NCBI RefSeq assembly: GCF_042485795.1 | Contig: NZ_CP169368.1 | Location: forward strand, 1,860,001 to 1,924,000 | Direction: 5' to 3' | From: Lonepinella sp042485795 | Lineage (GTDB): Bacteria; Pseudomonadota; Gammaproteobacteria; Enterobacterales; Pasteurellaceae | Length of the DNA: 64,000 nt | Shown here: in pieces, positions 8,836-17,905 of the stretch | Layout: each line of letters opens with the position of its first letter | Numbering within the stretch: the first letter of the stretch is position 1 | The notes under the pieces: model-generated | The model's input: only the letters and a program-made list of their open reading frames with translations | What the model was told of the DNA's origin: nothing | Databases searched by the model: none | Position numbers and translations under genes: made by a program

Positions 8836-10164
8836 TTATAGACTTGTCCAGAAAGAAACAAAAACATGATTAGATAACCAATATCCCAATGGTAAATTGA
8901 TTGCCACCCCAAAACTAAAGGCTAAAATTGGTTTTATTCCAACTGCGGCTAAATCACGAAAACGGGTGGTTAAGCCGATACTCAAGAATGTCAAAGTAAA
9001 GAACCAACCACGCAGATTTTTTAAGGTTGATAATACTTCTTTACTATAACCTGTGGATTGTGCATCGGGTAAAACCGAAATGAATAGCGTGGTTAATAGA
9101 GAGGCAACAAAAAAGCCGATAATAAATTTCGGAAAACGACGCCAAATTTCAGCGGCATCTACTCGCTCACTTTCAGAAGATGTTTTTCGTTCCCAGACGG
9201 TAACAGACAAAATTGCCACTAAAAATGCCCATACCCCCACAAACATATCACGCCCGATCACTTTCATTAAGGTGAATGCCTGTGTGGCAGCTTCGTGTCC
9301 AATCGCTTCTGCTGCGGCGAAACCAGCGGCATCAGCAAATTCCGATGTACCAATCCACGCACCAGCAACACCCGCAGGCAAACCAAGTGCATTACATAAA
9401 ACAGGTAAAATAAAGATCATTGCCACAGCCCAAACCACAACCAGAGAAATGGATACTGAAACATGTTCCTGTTTAGCTCGACAAGCTCCCCCAATAGCAA
9501 TCGCACCAGATACCCCACAAATTGATCCACCAGCACCTAAACAGGCGGCAAAACGTCTATCTAAACCCAATTTTACCGCTGCCCAATAAATGCTGCCAAA
9601 TGTAACAAAGGAAACAATTAAGGCTTGTCCAATAGCGGCACCACCTGCTTTGAGAATAATCGTAAATGGTAAGGTTGCCCCCATTAAAATAATGCCTGTT
9701 TTGACATAATATTCAGTGCGTAACGCTTCTTGAAACCATTGCGGTAATTTTAAAAAATTACCTAACATCAAGCCAATAAACAATGCCACTAAAGGACTTT
9801 CTAATTGCCATGATTTTAATGTTTTATTGGCACTAATAATTAAAATTAACACCGCCAAAACATACAATAAACTAAATCCTTTTAAAAAAGTTTTACTATT
9901 ATAACCTAATTGCTTGGCACCTAATGTTAAACTGCCTGCCAGTAAAAAATATAATAGCAAGAAAGCTGGAATTTTAGCTGGAAGTTTATCTACTAATTGT
10001 TCCACATTTACCCACGATGGCACAGAAACTGCAAAGTAAGGTAAAATACTATTTAAACCAATTAAATAGAAAAGGCTTGCAACGAATAAAAAACCAAGGC
10101 TAATAATAATCGCCCAGCCATCTTCTTTTCTAAACCAACGTAAGGCATTTTGTTTATCAGTCAT
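8836..10164 (-). CDS. putative sulfate exporter family (UPF0324/YeiH-like) membrane protein
   Basis: A 442-residue membrane protein with roughly ten or more hydrophobic segments (such as AIIISLGFLFVASLFYLIGL and GFFVASLLTTLFISVL). It carries the family's conserved stretch around GAGGSICGVSGAIAIGGA. Members are annotated as putative sulfate exporters (Cons_hypoth698); experimental support is thin. It is longer than the short YeiH form of about 340 residues. Of two adjacent ATGs I choose 10164, which lies 7 bp after AGGAG; the alternative is 10167. The gene follows cysJ by 13 bp, and that supports a role in handling sulfite or sulfate. Confidence 0.75.
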   Translation of the reverse strand: MTDKQNALRWFRKEDGWAIIISLGFLFVASLFYLIGLNSILPYFAVSVPSWVNVEQLVDKLPAKIPAFLLLYFLLAGSLTLGAKQLGYNSKTFLKGFSLLYVLAVLILIISANKTLKSWQLESPLVALFIGLMLGNFLKLPQWFQEALRTEYYVKTGIILMGATLPFTIILKAGGAAIGQALIVSFVTFGSIYWAAVKLGLDRRFAACLGAGGSICGVSGAIAIGGACRAKQEHVSVSISLVVVWAVAMIFILPVLCNALGLPAGVAGAWIGTSEFADAAGFAAAEAIGHEAATQAFTLMKVIGRDMFVGVWAFLVAILSVTVWERKTSSESERVDAAEIWRRFPKFIIGFFVASLLTTLFISVLPDAQSTGYSKEVLSTLKNLRGWFFTLTFLSIGLTTRFRDLAAVGIKPILAFSFGVAINLPLGYWLSNHVFVSFWTSL

Positions 10165-10177
10165 CATTATGCTCCTA

Positions 10178-11947
10178 TTAATAAACATCTCGCTGATAGC
10201 GTTTTGCTTGACGCAATTCATCTAAATATTCATCTGCATCTTCAACACTTAATTTGCCTTGTTCGGCAATCACATCAAGCAAGGCTTTTTCCACATCTTT
10301 TGCCATTTTATTGGCATCACCGCACACATAAATATGTGAGCCATTTTGCAACCATTGCCAAATATCCGCAGCATTTTCACGAATTTTATCTTGTACATAA
10401 ATTTTCTCGTCTTGATCCCTTGACCAAGCAAAGCTGTATTTATGTAAATAACCGTCTTTAGCAAAGGTTTGCCATTCGGTTTGATATAAGAAATCTTCAC
10501 TAAAATGCGGATTACCAAAGATTAACCAGTTTTTCCCCGTGGCTTCATCGGCTGCACGCTGTTGTACAAAGGCTCGGAACGGTGCAATGCCCGTACCCGC
10601 ACCAATCATAATAATAGGGGTTTCACTATTTTCTGGTAATCTAAAATTATTATTCTGCTCCACGAAAACCCCTATGGCTCCATCTTCTTCTGCACGTTCC
10701 GCCAGATAATGGGAAGCACAACCTTGCCGCTCAATTTCGTCATCTTGATAACGCACCACGCCCACGGTTAAATGCACTTCATCGCCCACTTCCGCTTGAC
10801 TGGAAGCAATGGAATAAAGACGCGGTGTGAGTGGTCGCAATAACGCCACAAATTGTTCAGCGGTTAATTTTGCAGGAAAATGATTAAGCAAATGCACAAT
10901 CGGGTGTTGGCTTGCAAAAACTTGTGGATTTTGCACCGCACTTTCTGGCAGTTGAGCAAATTCCGCATAACCTTTCACAAACTGCGGTGTATTTTGGGTG
11001 ATTTCTAAATCTTCAATTAAGGCTTGGCGTAAGGCTTTATTTTGCTGTTTGATAACCACGGTTTCATCACCTGTTAAAGCTAACGCGGTCAGAATTTCAT
11101 CAACCAAGGCAGGATCATTATTTGCCCACACCCCTAAGGCATCACCCGCTTGGTAGCTTAAGCCAGAACCACTCAAATCAAATTCAATATGGCGAACATC
11201 TTTATCTGAATTTCTGCCTGTAATTTTTTGTCGGGTGACTAGAGTAGCTGGAAATGGATTTTCTTTATTATAAACAGATGTCGGCGTTGCACTTGCTGTT
11301 ACACTTGGCACAGCAGTGGTGCTACTACTCTGCGATGTTTGATTTAATTGAAGCAAAACTGGCACAATACGATCAATCCAGCCTTCTGCGGTGGCTTGAT
11401 AGTCCAAATCGCAGTCTTGACGATCTAACAAACGACTTGCCCCTAATTCCGCCAAACGCTGATCAAACTCCACAGCGGCACCACAGAAATGTTCGTAACT
11501 GCTATCACCTAACCCCAGCACAGCAAATCTGACACTGTCTAATTTAGGGGCTTTTTTGCCAAACAGGAATTTATGTAAACTCACTGCTTCTTCTGGTGGT
11601 TCGCCCTCGCCTTGGGTAGAAGTGAGCAACAATACGACATCTTCTTCGGCTAAATTTTTGGTTTTATAATCGCCAATATTAATCTGTTTTACCGATAAAT
11701 TTTGAGCTTGTAACCGTTCCACCAATAAATTTGCAATTTTGCGAGTATTACCTGTTTGTGAAGCGGATAATACGCTAATCGATAAAGGTTTGACTGTTGG
11801 TGCAATGGCTGTCGCAATATTTTCTACGGCGGTGGTTGCCACGTTATTATTTTCAGTTTTTGCCCAACAATAACCTGATAACCAAGCGAATTGTGTTGGT
11901 GATAAATTTTGTAATTGTTGAATGATTTCGTTAGGAATAATACTCAT
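10178..11947 (-). CDS. cysJ: NADPH-dependent sulfite reductase flavoprotein subunit
   Basis: CysJ passes electrons from NADPH through FAD and FMN to the CysI hemoprotein, which reduces sulfite to sulfide. The 589-residue length is typical. In order it shows a flavodoxin domain with SASQTGNTRKIA (near residue 60) and the FMN loop STQGEGEPPEE. Then come the FAD-binding RLYSIASS, the NADPH-binding GAGTGIAPFRAF, and the C-terminal aromatic end (KRYQRDVY) of the diflavin reductase fold. It lies 17 bp after cysG. Confidence 0.96.
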   Translation of the reverse strand: MSIIPNEIIQQLQNLSPTQFAWLSGYCWAKTENNNVATTAVENIATAIAPTVKPLSISVLSASQTGNTRKIANLLVERLQAQNLSVKQINIGDYKTKNLAEEDVVLLLTSTQGEGEPPEEAVSLHKFLFGKKAPKLDSVRFAVLGLGDSSYEHFCGAAVEFDQRLAELGASRLLDRQDCDLDYQATAEGWIDRIVPVLLQLNQTSQSSSTTAVPSVTASATPTSVYNKENPFPATLVTRQKITGRNSDKDVRHIEFDLSGSGLSYQAGDALGVWANNDPALVDEILTALALTGDETVVIKQQNKALRQALIEDLEITQNTPQFVKGYAEFAQLPESAVQNPQVFASQHPIVHLLNHFPAKLTAEQFVALLRPLTPRLYSIASSQAEVGDEVHLTVGVVRYQDDEIERQGCASHYLAERAEEDGAIGVFVEQNNNFRLPENSETPIIMIGAGTGIAPFRAFVQQRAADEATGKNWLIFGNPHFSEDFLYQTEWQTFAKDGYLHKYSFAWSRDQDEKIYVQDKIRENAADIWQWLQNGSHIYVCGDANKMAKDVEKALLDVIAEQGKLSVEDADEYLDELRQAKRYQRDVY

Positions 11948-11964
11948 AATACATCTCTTATTCG

Positions 11965-13419
11965 TTATGCTGCCAATTTTTCAGGCGGTAATGCCACAAT
12001 ATCATCTAATTTAAATGCGGTTGCAGAGCCGACAAATTGTTGGGCTTGCTGACCAAACCAAGCTAATTCTGGTTGTAATGCAACCGTTTCCCCAATCACA
12101 ATTAAGGCAGGTGATGGTGCATGTTCTGCCAGTTTCGCTAAGTCTGCTAATTTCCCAGCAAAGATCTGTTGTGTTGGCAAGGTGCCGTGACTAATCACTG
12201 CTACTGGCGTATCAGGCGAACGCCCATGAATTTGCAGATTCTCTGCCAGATCCGCCGCTTTAATGGTTCCCATATAGACTGCAAGGGTTTGATTACCTTG
12301 AGCCAAGGTTTGCCACGTCAGATTTTTGCCATCGGGTTTGGTATGTCCTGTGATAAACATAGTGGTTTGAGCGTAATTACGGTGGGTTAATGGAATCCCA
12401 GCATAAGCCGTTGCCCCCAATGCTGCAGTAATCCCCGGCACGACTTCAAACGGAATATTTTCCGCTTTTAGCACTTCTAATTCTTCCCCACCACGACCAA
12501 ACACAAAAGGATCGCCACCTTTTAAACGCACGACACGTTTGCCTTGTTTAGCATATTTCACTAATAAGCGATTGGTTTCTTCCTGTTGCACACTGTGGCT
12601 ACCCGCACGTTTCCCCACCGAAATTTTTTCCGCATCACGGCGAACTAAATCTAGCACTTGTTCTGATACCAACGCATCATAAAGCACAATATCTGCCTGT
12701 TGAATACGTTGTAATCCTTTCAAGGTTAATAAGCCACTATCCCCCGGACCTGCTCCCACTAAAGACACTTCACCTACCCGAGTTAATTCACGGCTTAAGG
12801 ATTGTTGCAACAAGGTTTCTGCTGGCTGAATTTGCTGATTATCGGTTAAACGTTGGAAATCTGCCGATTGGAACAGTTGTTCCCAAAAACGGCGACGTTG
12901 GGTGATATGTGGAAAACGTTGTTTCACTTGCGAACGAAAACGCTGGGCAATGGTTGCCATGGTGCCAATATTTTTCGGTAATAAGGCTTCTAATTTTTCC
13001 CGTAATAAGCGAATTAATACAGGTGCCGTTCCACCACTTGAAATGGCAATTTGCACTGGACTACGGTCAATAATAGACGGAAAAATAAAGTTACAATGTT
13101 CCTGTTCGTCCACCACATTGACTAAACGACAACGTTGTTCCGCTGCATTAAAAATACGTTTATTCAGTCCTACATCATCGGTAGCGGCGATGACTAAATA
13201 CACGCGATCAAGCTGTTCTTCGGCGAAATGGCTGGCAATATGCTCAATTTTGCCTAAATCTTTCAGATTTTGCACCGCACTATTTAGCCGTTCTGCCACC
13301 ACTTTAATACTGGCGTTAGCTTTTAATAACGCTTCAATTTTACGTAATGCTACCGAGCCGCCCCCGACAACTAACACAGGACGATTTTTCAGTTCAGCAA
13401 AAAATGGAAAATAATTCAT
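11965..13419 (-). CDS. cysG: siroheme synthase (trifunctional)
   Basis: It makes siroheme, the prosthetic group of CysI, from uroporphyrinogen III. The N-terminal part (residues 1 to about 200) is the precorrin-2 dehydrogenase/ferrochelatase with the NAD-binding VVGGGSVALRK near residue 16. The C-terminal part is the SAM-dependent uroporphyrinogen methyltransferase with VGAGPGDSGLLTLKG near residue 220 and VRLKGGDPFVFGRGGEE. The 484-residue length fits the fused enzyme. It sits between cysI and cysJ, so cofactor and both subunits are made together. AAGGGGACTACG precedes the ATG. Confidence 0.96.
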   Translation of the reverse strand: MNYFPFFAELKNRPVLVVGGGSVALRKIEALLKANASIKVVAERLNSAVQNLKDLGKIEHIASHFAEEQLDRVYLVIAATDDVGLNKRIFNAAEQRCRLVNVVDEQEHCNFIFPSIIDRSPVQIAISSGGTAPVLIRLLREKLEALLPKNIGTMATIAQRFRSQVKQRFPHITQRRRFWEQLFQSADFQRLTDNQQIQPAETLLQQSLSRELTRVGEVSLVGAGPGDSGLLTLKGLQRIQQADIVLYDALVSEQVLDLVRRDAEKISVGKRAGSHSVQQEETNRLLVKYAKQGKRVVRLKGGDPFVFGRGGEELEVLKAENIPFEVVPGITAALGATAYAGIPLTHRNYAQTTMFITGHTKPDGKNLTWQTLAQGNQTLAVYMGTIKAADLAENLQIHGRSPDTPVAVISHGTLPTQQIFAGKLADLAKLAEHAPSPALIVIGETVALQPELAWFGQQAQQFVGSATAFKLDDIVALPPEKLAA

Positions 13420-13431
13420 CGTAGTCCCCTT

Positions 13432-15207
13432 TTATGCTGCTTGCAATGTAACAACTTTACTGGCGTCCCAGAAATCCACGGGAGCATTTACCACAGGTTT
13501 CACAATTCCCGTCCGAATGGCGAAATCACCAAAACCCTCTTTTACTTGACGATTTTGTACCCAATCCGCTAACCAACCATCAATAATGGTTAGAATTTCA
13601 TCTTCAGTAATATTTTCCTTAAATAAACGGGGAATTCTGGTGCCTTGTAAATTACCGCCGACATGTAAGTTATAACGTCCGATAGCTTTACCGACCAAAC
13701 CGATTTCCGCCAACATTGCTCGTCCACAACCATTTGGACAGCCTGTTACTCGTAATACAATATGCTCATCACTTAAACCATGTTTGGCAAACAGTACATC
13801 AATTTTATCGGTAAATGGCGGTAAAAAACGTTCTGCTTCTGCCATTGCCAACGGACAAGTTGGCAAGGATACACAAGCCATACTATTTTCACGTTGTTTA
13901 GTGGTTCTCTCATCGATCAGTTTATGCTCACGAGCAATTTGTTCAATTTTCGCTTTATCTCGAGCAGATACATTTGCCACAATCAAATTTTGGTTAGCGG
14001 TTAAACGGAAATCCCCTTTATGGATTTTGGCGATTTCTCGCACGCCCGTTTTTAACGGACGATCGGGATAATCAAGCAGGCGACCATTCTCAATAAACAA
14101 AGTCAAATGCCACTTTTTATCTTCCCCTTGCACCCAACCGATACGGTCGCCACGTGAAGTAAATTCATAGGGTTTAATCGGTTCGAATTTGCTTTCCATG
14201 CGATTTTCCACTTCATGAATAAAATTCTCTACTCCATGATTTTGTAAGGTATAACGAGTACGTGCATTTTTACGATCCGCCCGATTACCCCAATCTCGTT
14301 GTACTGACACAATAGAAGCTGCACAATCCAGCACTTTGTCTAAGCCGACAAAACCAAATTCATAGGCAGTATTCGGATAAGTTTTGGTATTGCCATGTTC
14401 CATCGACAAACCACCACCCACTAATACATTAAAGCCAATCAATTTGCCATTTTCACCAATCGCCACAAAATTCATATCATTCGCATGTAAATCCACATCA
14501 TTATGGGGAGGAATAACCACCGCAGTTTTAAATTTACGCGGTAAATAATTTTTACCTAATACTGGCTCGGTTTTATCACCACTATTGGCTTTTTCAACTA
14601 CTGGCACTTTAGGTTGGGTTTCGGTGCTTAATACTTTTTCGCCATCTAGCCAAATATCCGCATAAGCCGTGGTTTTAGGTAATAAATGCTCACTGATTTT
14701 GGTTGCCCAACGATAGGCTTCGGCATGCAACTTGCTTTCCACGGGATTGGAAGTACAAAGTACATTACGGTTTACGTCCGCCGCTGTGGCAATAGAATCT
14801 AAGCCTAATTGATGTAACCACTGGTGCATAGGTTTGATATTCGTTTTCAGCACACCGTGGTATTGGAAAGTTTGACGGTTGGTAATCCGAATCGAACCAT
14901 AGCTTGTATGTTCCGTAGCAAATTGGTCGATACCAAGCCATTGTTTCGGTGAAATAATCCCCCCTGGTAAACGGCAACGTAGCATCACATTTTTATTCGG
15001 CTCAAGTTTTTGTTCTAAACGTTCGGCACGAATATCACGGTCGTCCTGTTCATACATACCGTGAAAGCGGATCAGTTGGAAGTTATCCCCCTTAAAACCG
15101 CCAGTAATTTGTTCACCTAAATCATTGGAAATTGTACCGTGTAAATAGTCACTTTGGTCTTTTAAACGTTCGTTATCGGAAAGTTTTGGTTTTTGTTCAT
15201 TGCTCAT
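13432..15207 (-). CDS. cysI: sulfite reductase hemoprotein beta subunit
   Basis: CysI carries siroheme coupled to a [4Fe-4S] cluster and reduces sulfite to sulfide. The cluster/siroheme ligands are in SLPTCPLAMAE and, later, TGCPNGCGRAM; the substrate-binding arginine/lysine regions are also present. The start is taken at ATG 15207 (MSNEQKPKL); a GTG at 15222 would add only MGGLA. It is the first gene of cysI-cysG-cysJ. The upstream 15208-15479 is AT-rich, presumably with the promoter. No regulator site could be identified, and cysH, cysD, cysN and cysC are not in the window. Confidence 0.96.
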   Translation of the reverse strand: MSNEQKPKLSDNERLKDQSDYLHGTISNDLGEQITGGFKGDNFQLIRFHGMYEQDDRDIRAERLEQKLEPNKNVMLRCRLPGGIISPKQWLGIDQFATEHTSYGSIRITNRQTFQYHGVLKTNIKPMHQWLHQLGLDSIATAADVNRNVLCTSNPVESKLHAEAYRWATKISEHLLPKTTAYADIWLDGEKVLSTETQPKVPVVEKANSGDKTEPVLGKNYLPRKFKTAVVIPPHNDVDLHANDMNFVAIGENGKLIGFNVLVGGGLSMEHGNTKTYPNTAYEFGFVGLDKVLDCAASIVSVQRDWGNRADRKNARTRYTLQNHGVENFIHEVENRMESKFEPIKPYEFTSRGDRIGWVQGEDKKWHLTLFIENGRLLDYPDRPLKTGVREIAKIHKGDFRLTANQNLIVANVSARDKAKIEQIAREHKLIDERTTKQRENSMACVSLPTCPLAMAEAERFLPPFTDKIDVLFAKHGLSDEHIVLRVTGCPNGCGRAMLAEIGLVGKAIGRYNLHVGGNLQGTRIPRLFKENITEDEILTIIDGWLADWVQNRQVKEGFGDFAIRTGIVKPVVNAPVDFWDASKVVTLQAA

Positions 15208-15479
15208 AGCTAGCCCCCCCACAGGATAAAATTCGGTTAGGTTAATAGAAAAATAAATCTGACTAGATCATATAAGAAAGGCGGGATAGAAAAGAAATAA
15301 TCTTTTGCTGTTAGTTATATAAAAAAGTTATAAAAACCATATTAATGCTGCTGAGAAACAATGTAACTGCTAATTTTGTGATCCCCATTCCAAAATCCAC
15401 AATCTATTGTAGGCAAAATGATACGGTTCTTTTATCGTGAAAATCCTATTGCACTCACGAGAAAGATGACAGATAATTT

Positions 15480-15872
15480 ATGCGACTATTTAAAACCAAA
15501 TCCTTTGCTGCTTTTGCAGATAAAAACAGAATTGACGACAGTTTATTGATCGATGCCGTTATTCGGGCAGAAAAAGGCTTGATTGATGCCAATCTTGGTG
15601 GCAATGTGATTAAACAACGCATTGCTAAACAAGGACAAGGGAAATCCTCGGGGTATCGATCATTGATATTCTACAAAATTCGGGGAAATTGCTTTTTTGT
15701 GTCTATTTTTGAGAAAAATGATCTTGAGAATATCTCCCAAGAAACTTTAGACAACTTAAAGAAAATGGCTAAAATGTACAAGGAAGATCATGAGATTGTA
15801 GAACTGCATATCAAACAGAAAAGTTTGATTGAGATTTTTACCAATAAGGGAAAGAACGATGAAATACAATAA
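15480..15872 (+). CDS. RelE/HigB-type toxin of a type II toxin-antitoxin pair
   Basis: A 130-residue protein containing GKSSGYRSLIFYKIRGNCFFVSIFEKND, the hallmark of the RelE-like family PF06296, whose members are mRNA-cleaving toxins of toxin-first operons. The downstream gene overlaps it by 14 bp and encodes a helix-turn-helix antitoxin. This pairing is the main support for the toxin call. The ATG follows ACGAGAAAGATGACAG, a weak ribosome site. Confidence 0.85.
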   Translation: MRLFKTKSFAAFADKNRIDDSLLIDAVIRAEKGLIDANLGGNVIKQRIAKQGQGKSSGYRSLIFYKIRGNCFFVSIFEKNDLENISQETLDNLKKMAKMYKEDHEIVELHIKQKSLIEIFTNKGKNDEIQ

Positions 15873-16176
15873 CATAATAGATCAACAAATCCACGAACAT
15901 ATTGCGGATCTATATGAACATGGCTTGGTTGATGAAAAAGTGATGAAAGAATTTGATGAGCGTTGTCTTGTAGCAGAACAACCTCAAACACTTTCTAGCA
16001 ATGAGATCATGAAAATCCGAGAAAAAGAAGGCTTTTCTCAAACCGCATTTGCTCACCGTTTAAATGTCAGCAAAAATATCGTTGCGGCTTGGGAACGTGG
16101 TACTAGAACGCCGAAAGGGGCTGCCTTAAAATTATTGACTTTAGTGCAACAAAAAGGCATTGAAGCGATTGTTTAA
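15859..16176 (+). CDS. Xre-family antitoxin
   Basis: A 105-residue protein with a C-terminal Xre helix-turn-helix: IMKIREKEGFSQTAFAHRLNVSKNIVAAWERG. Such antitoxins neutralise the partner toxin and repress their own operon. The start at 15859 (MKYNNII) follows AAGGGAAAG and overlaps the toxin gene by 14 bp, so the two are translationally coupled. A terminator follows at 16199. Confidence 0.85.
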   Translation: MKYNNIIDQQIHEHIADLYEHGLVDEKVMKEFDERCLVAEQPQTLSSNEIMKIREKEGFSQTAFAHRLNVSKNIVAAWERGTRTPKGAALKLLTLVQQKGIEAIV

Positions 16177-16198
16177 GCTCCCTCGATAAAACAGTATA

Positions 16199-16240
16199 AA
16201 AAACAAACTTTCTGATATACTTCGGAAAGTTTGTTTTTTT
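16199..16240 (+). terminator. terminator after the toxin-antitoxin pair
   Basis: AAACAAACTTTC (16201-16212) pairs with GAAAGTTTGTTT and continues into TTTTT. Confidence 0.85.
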
Positions 16241-16266
16241 AACGAAAAGAAAAGGAAAATAATCTA

Positions 16267-17631
16267 ATGAAATCACTGCATAAATTGGCTCTGATTAGTG
16301 CAACTTTATTTTTAACCGCTTGTAATGCGGTGCAATATCAACCCCTTGCGACTATTGATAAAGTGGATCCATTAAAGGGTTATCGTCTTCAACAAGTCAT
16401 GCAAGAGAAATTTAATGATCAAACCATTGTTGCCATTATGTTCTCTGGCGGTGGCACTCGTGCCGCGGCTTTTGGTTATGGTGTTTTAGAAGAGTTAAAT
16501 AATCATCCAATTACTTTAGACGGAAAACCAACTAATTTAATTGATAATGTGGATATGGTCTATGGTGTTTCGGGTGGATCAATACTTGCTATTTATTATT
16601 CATTGTATGGCAAGGAAACGATTCCGAATTTTGAGAAAAAATTCTTAAAACAAAATTTCCAAAAATTAATGGTCAATCAAACGCTTTCCTTTGCCAATAT
16701 GCCGAGATTGTTCTCCCCTGAATTTGGGCGAGGTGATTTGTTGCAAGAACAGTTTGAAATTACCTTGTTTGGCAATAAAACCTTTGGCGATTTAGCCACG
16801 AAACGTAACGGACCTTTTGCGGTGATTAGTGCTACCGATATGTCTATTGGTCGCAGACTAGATTTTACCCAAGAACAGTTTGATACTATGTGTCTTGATT
16901 TATCCAAATTGCCCCTTGCTCGAGCCGTGGCGGCATCAAGTGCGGTGCCTTTAGTCTTTTCACCACTTACCTTGAATAATAATGGTGGTAATTGTCACTA
17001 TGAGCTATCTAAAGAGTTAAAAGATAGTTTAGATGCAGATCCTAATAGTTTGCAAAATGAGTCACGTCAGCAATATATTCGCCAATTACAGCAATACGCC
17101 AACAGCCAAGATCGCCCTTATATTCATTTATTAGACGGTGGGTTGACCGATAATTTAGGGATTAAGAGTTTATTAGAAACTCAAGAAGTCGCACCTGAAA
17201 GTGCCATTCGTAAACGATTACAAAGCAGCAATATCAAACGGATTATTATCATCAGCGTCAATGCCCAAAACCAAATTAGCACTGAAATTGATAAAACCGC
17301 TGAAATACCTAGTTTTTCCGATCAAGCCACGGCGGTTATTGACGTGCCGATTGATCAAACCTCACAAACCAGTTTAAACCGTTTCCGTGCGGTGGTTGAT
17401 GCTCGTAATGAAGAATTAGCCAAGATAAAAGGTAATAAAGCTGGCATCTATTTTATTAGCTTAAATTTACGTGATTTACCTGATAGCCAAGCGGAATTTC
17501 GCCAACGAATGTTAAATTTGCCGACCAGTTTTTACTTACCAACTGACGACATTAATAATTTAAAAATGGCAGCCAAAATTTTATTAAATCAATCTAAAGA
17601 ATATCAGCGGTTGCTAAAGGATGCGAAATAA
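16267..17631 (+). CDS. patatin-like phospholipase lipoprotein
   Basis: A 454-residue lipoprotein: the signal peptide MKSLHKLALISATLFLTAC ends in a lipobox with the lipidated cysteine at residue 19. The patatin fold is shown by the oxyanion loop FSGGGTRAAAFG (near residue 60), the nucleophile motif GVSGGS (GxSxG, near 103) and the catalytic Asp in LDGGLTDN (near 295). Patatin-like enzymes are serine acyl hydrolases acting on phospholipids; the substrate here is unknown. AAAAGGAAAATAATCTA precedes the ATG. It is a single gene and ends shortly before the TTGAC repeat tract. Confidence 0.85.
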   Translation: MKSLHKLALISATLFLTACNAVQYQPLATIDKVDPLKGYRLQQVMQEKFNDQTIVAIMFSGGGTRAAAFGYGVLEELNNHPITLDGKPTNLIDNVDMVYGVSGGSILAIYYSLYGKETIPNFEKKFLKQNFQKLMVNQTLSFANMPRLFSPEFGRGDLLQEQFEITLFGNKTFGDLATKRNGPFAVISATDMSIGRRLDFTQEQFDTMCLDLSKLPLARAVAASSAVPLVFSPLTLNNNGGNCHYELSKELKDSLDADPNSLQNESRQQYIRQLQQYANSQDRPYIHLLDGGLTDNLGIKSLLETQEVAPESAIRKRLQSSNIKRIIIISVNAQNQISTEIDKTAEIPSFSDQATAVIDVPIDQTSQTSLNRFRAVVDARNEELAKIKGNKAGIYFISLNLRDLPDSQAEFRQRMLNLPTSFYLPTDDINNLKMAAKILLNQSKEYQRLLKDAK

Positions 17632-17645
17632 GGCTAAAGCCCTAT

Positions 17646-17695
17646 TTGACTTGACTTGACTTGACTTGACTTGACTTGACTTGACTTGACTTGAC
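17646..17695. repeat. simple sequence repeat (TTGAC)x10
   Basis: Ten perfect copies of the pentanucleotide TTGAC, about 210 bp before the start of the giant adhesin gene. A five-base unit can gain or lose copies by slipped-strand mispairing. Each copy followed by T also spells a sigma-70 -35 hexamer (TTGACT). Confidence 0.97.
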
Positions 17696-17704
17696 TATTA
17701 TACA
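17676..17704 (+). promoter_or_regulatory. candidate adhesin promoter with its -35 inside the TTGAC repeats
   Basis: TTGACT (17676-17681), a 17-bp spacer, then TATACA (17699-17704). The -35 belongs to the seventh repeat. The transcript would have a leader of about 195 nt that contains a 15-bp hairpin (17818-17868). Confidence 0.5.
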
Positions 17705-17817
17705 ACTTAGTATTAAAATTCGCCAATCCTAAATTACATACACAACATAAAGTTACCCGATCTTCTAGCAAAAATACCTTTAACATAAAGAGGAAAATAG
17801 AAGATTGAAATCGGTTT

Positions 17818-17868
17818 AGATTATATAGATAGCGAATATTATGGAGATATTATCTATCTATATAATCT
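17818..17868 (+). promoter_or_regulatory. long hairpin in the adhesin 5' leader
   Basis: AGATTATATAGATAG (17818-17832) and its exact complement (17854-17868) form a 15-bp stem around a 21-nt loop that can pair further. No T-run follows. It could affect mRNA stability or be a regulator site. Confidence 0.55.
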
Positions 17869-17905
17869 GAATGAGTTTTATCAACACCAATATGTAAGGT
17901 TCAAT

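Noticed and set aside
15988..16176. Third toxin-antitoxin system or phage repressor at the Xre gene
   Set aside because: The helix-turn-helix belongs to the antitoxin overlapping the RelE-type toxin; no phage genes are near.
17646..17695. Phase switching by changing the -35 to -10 spacing
   Set aside because: The -10 adjoins the end of the tract, so any surviving repeat still offers TTGACT at the same 17-bp distance. Another mechanism would be needed.
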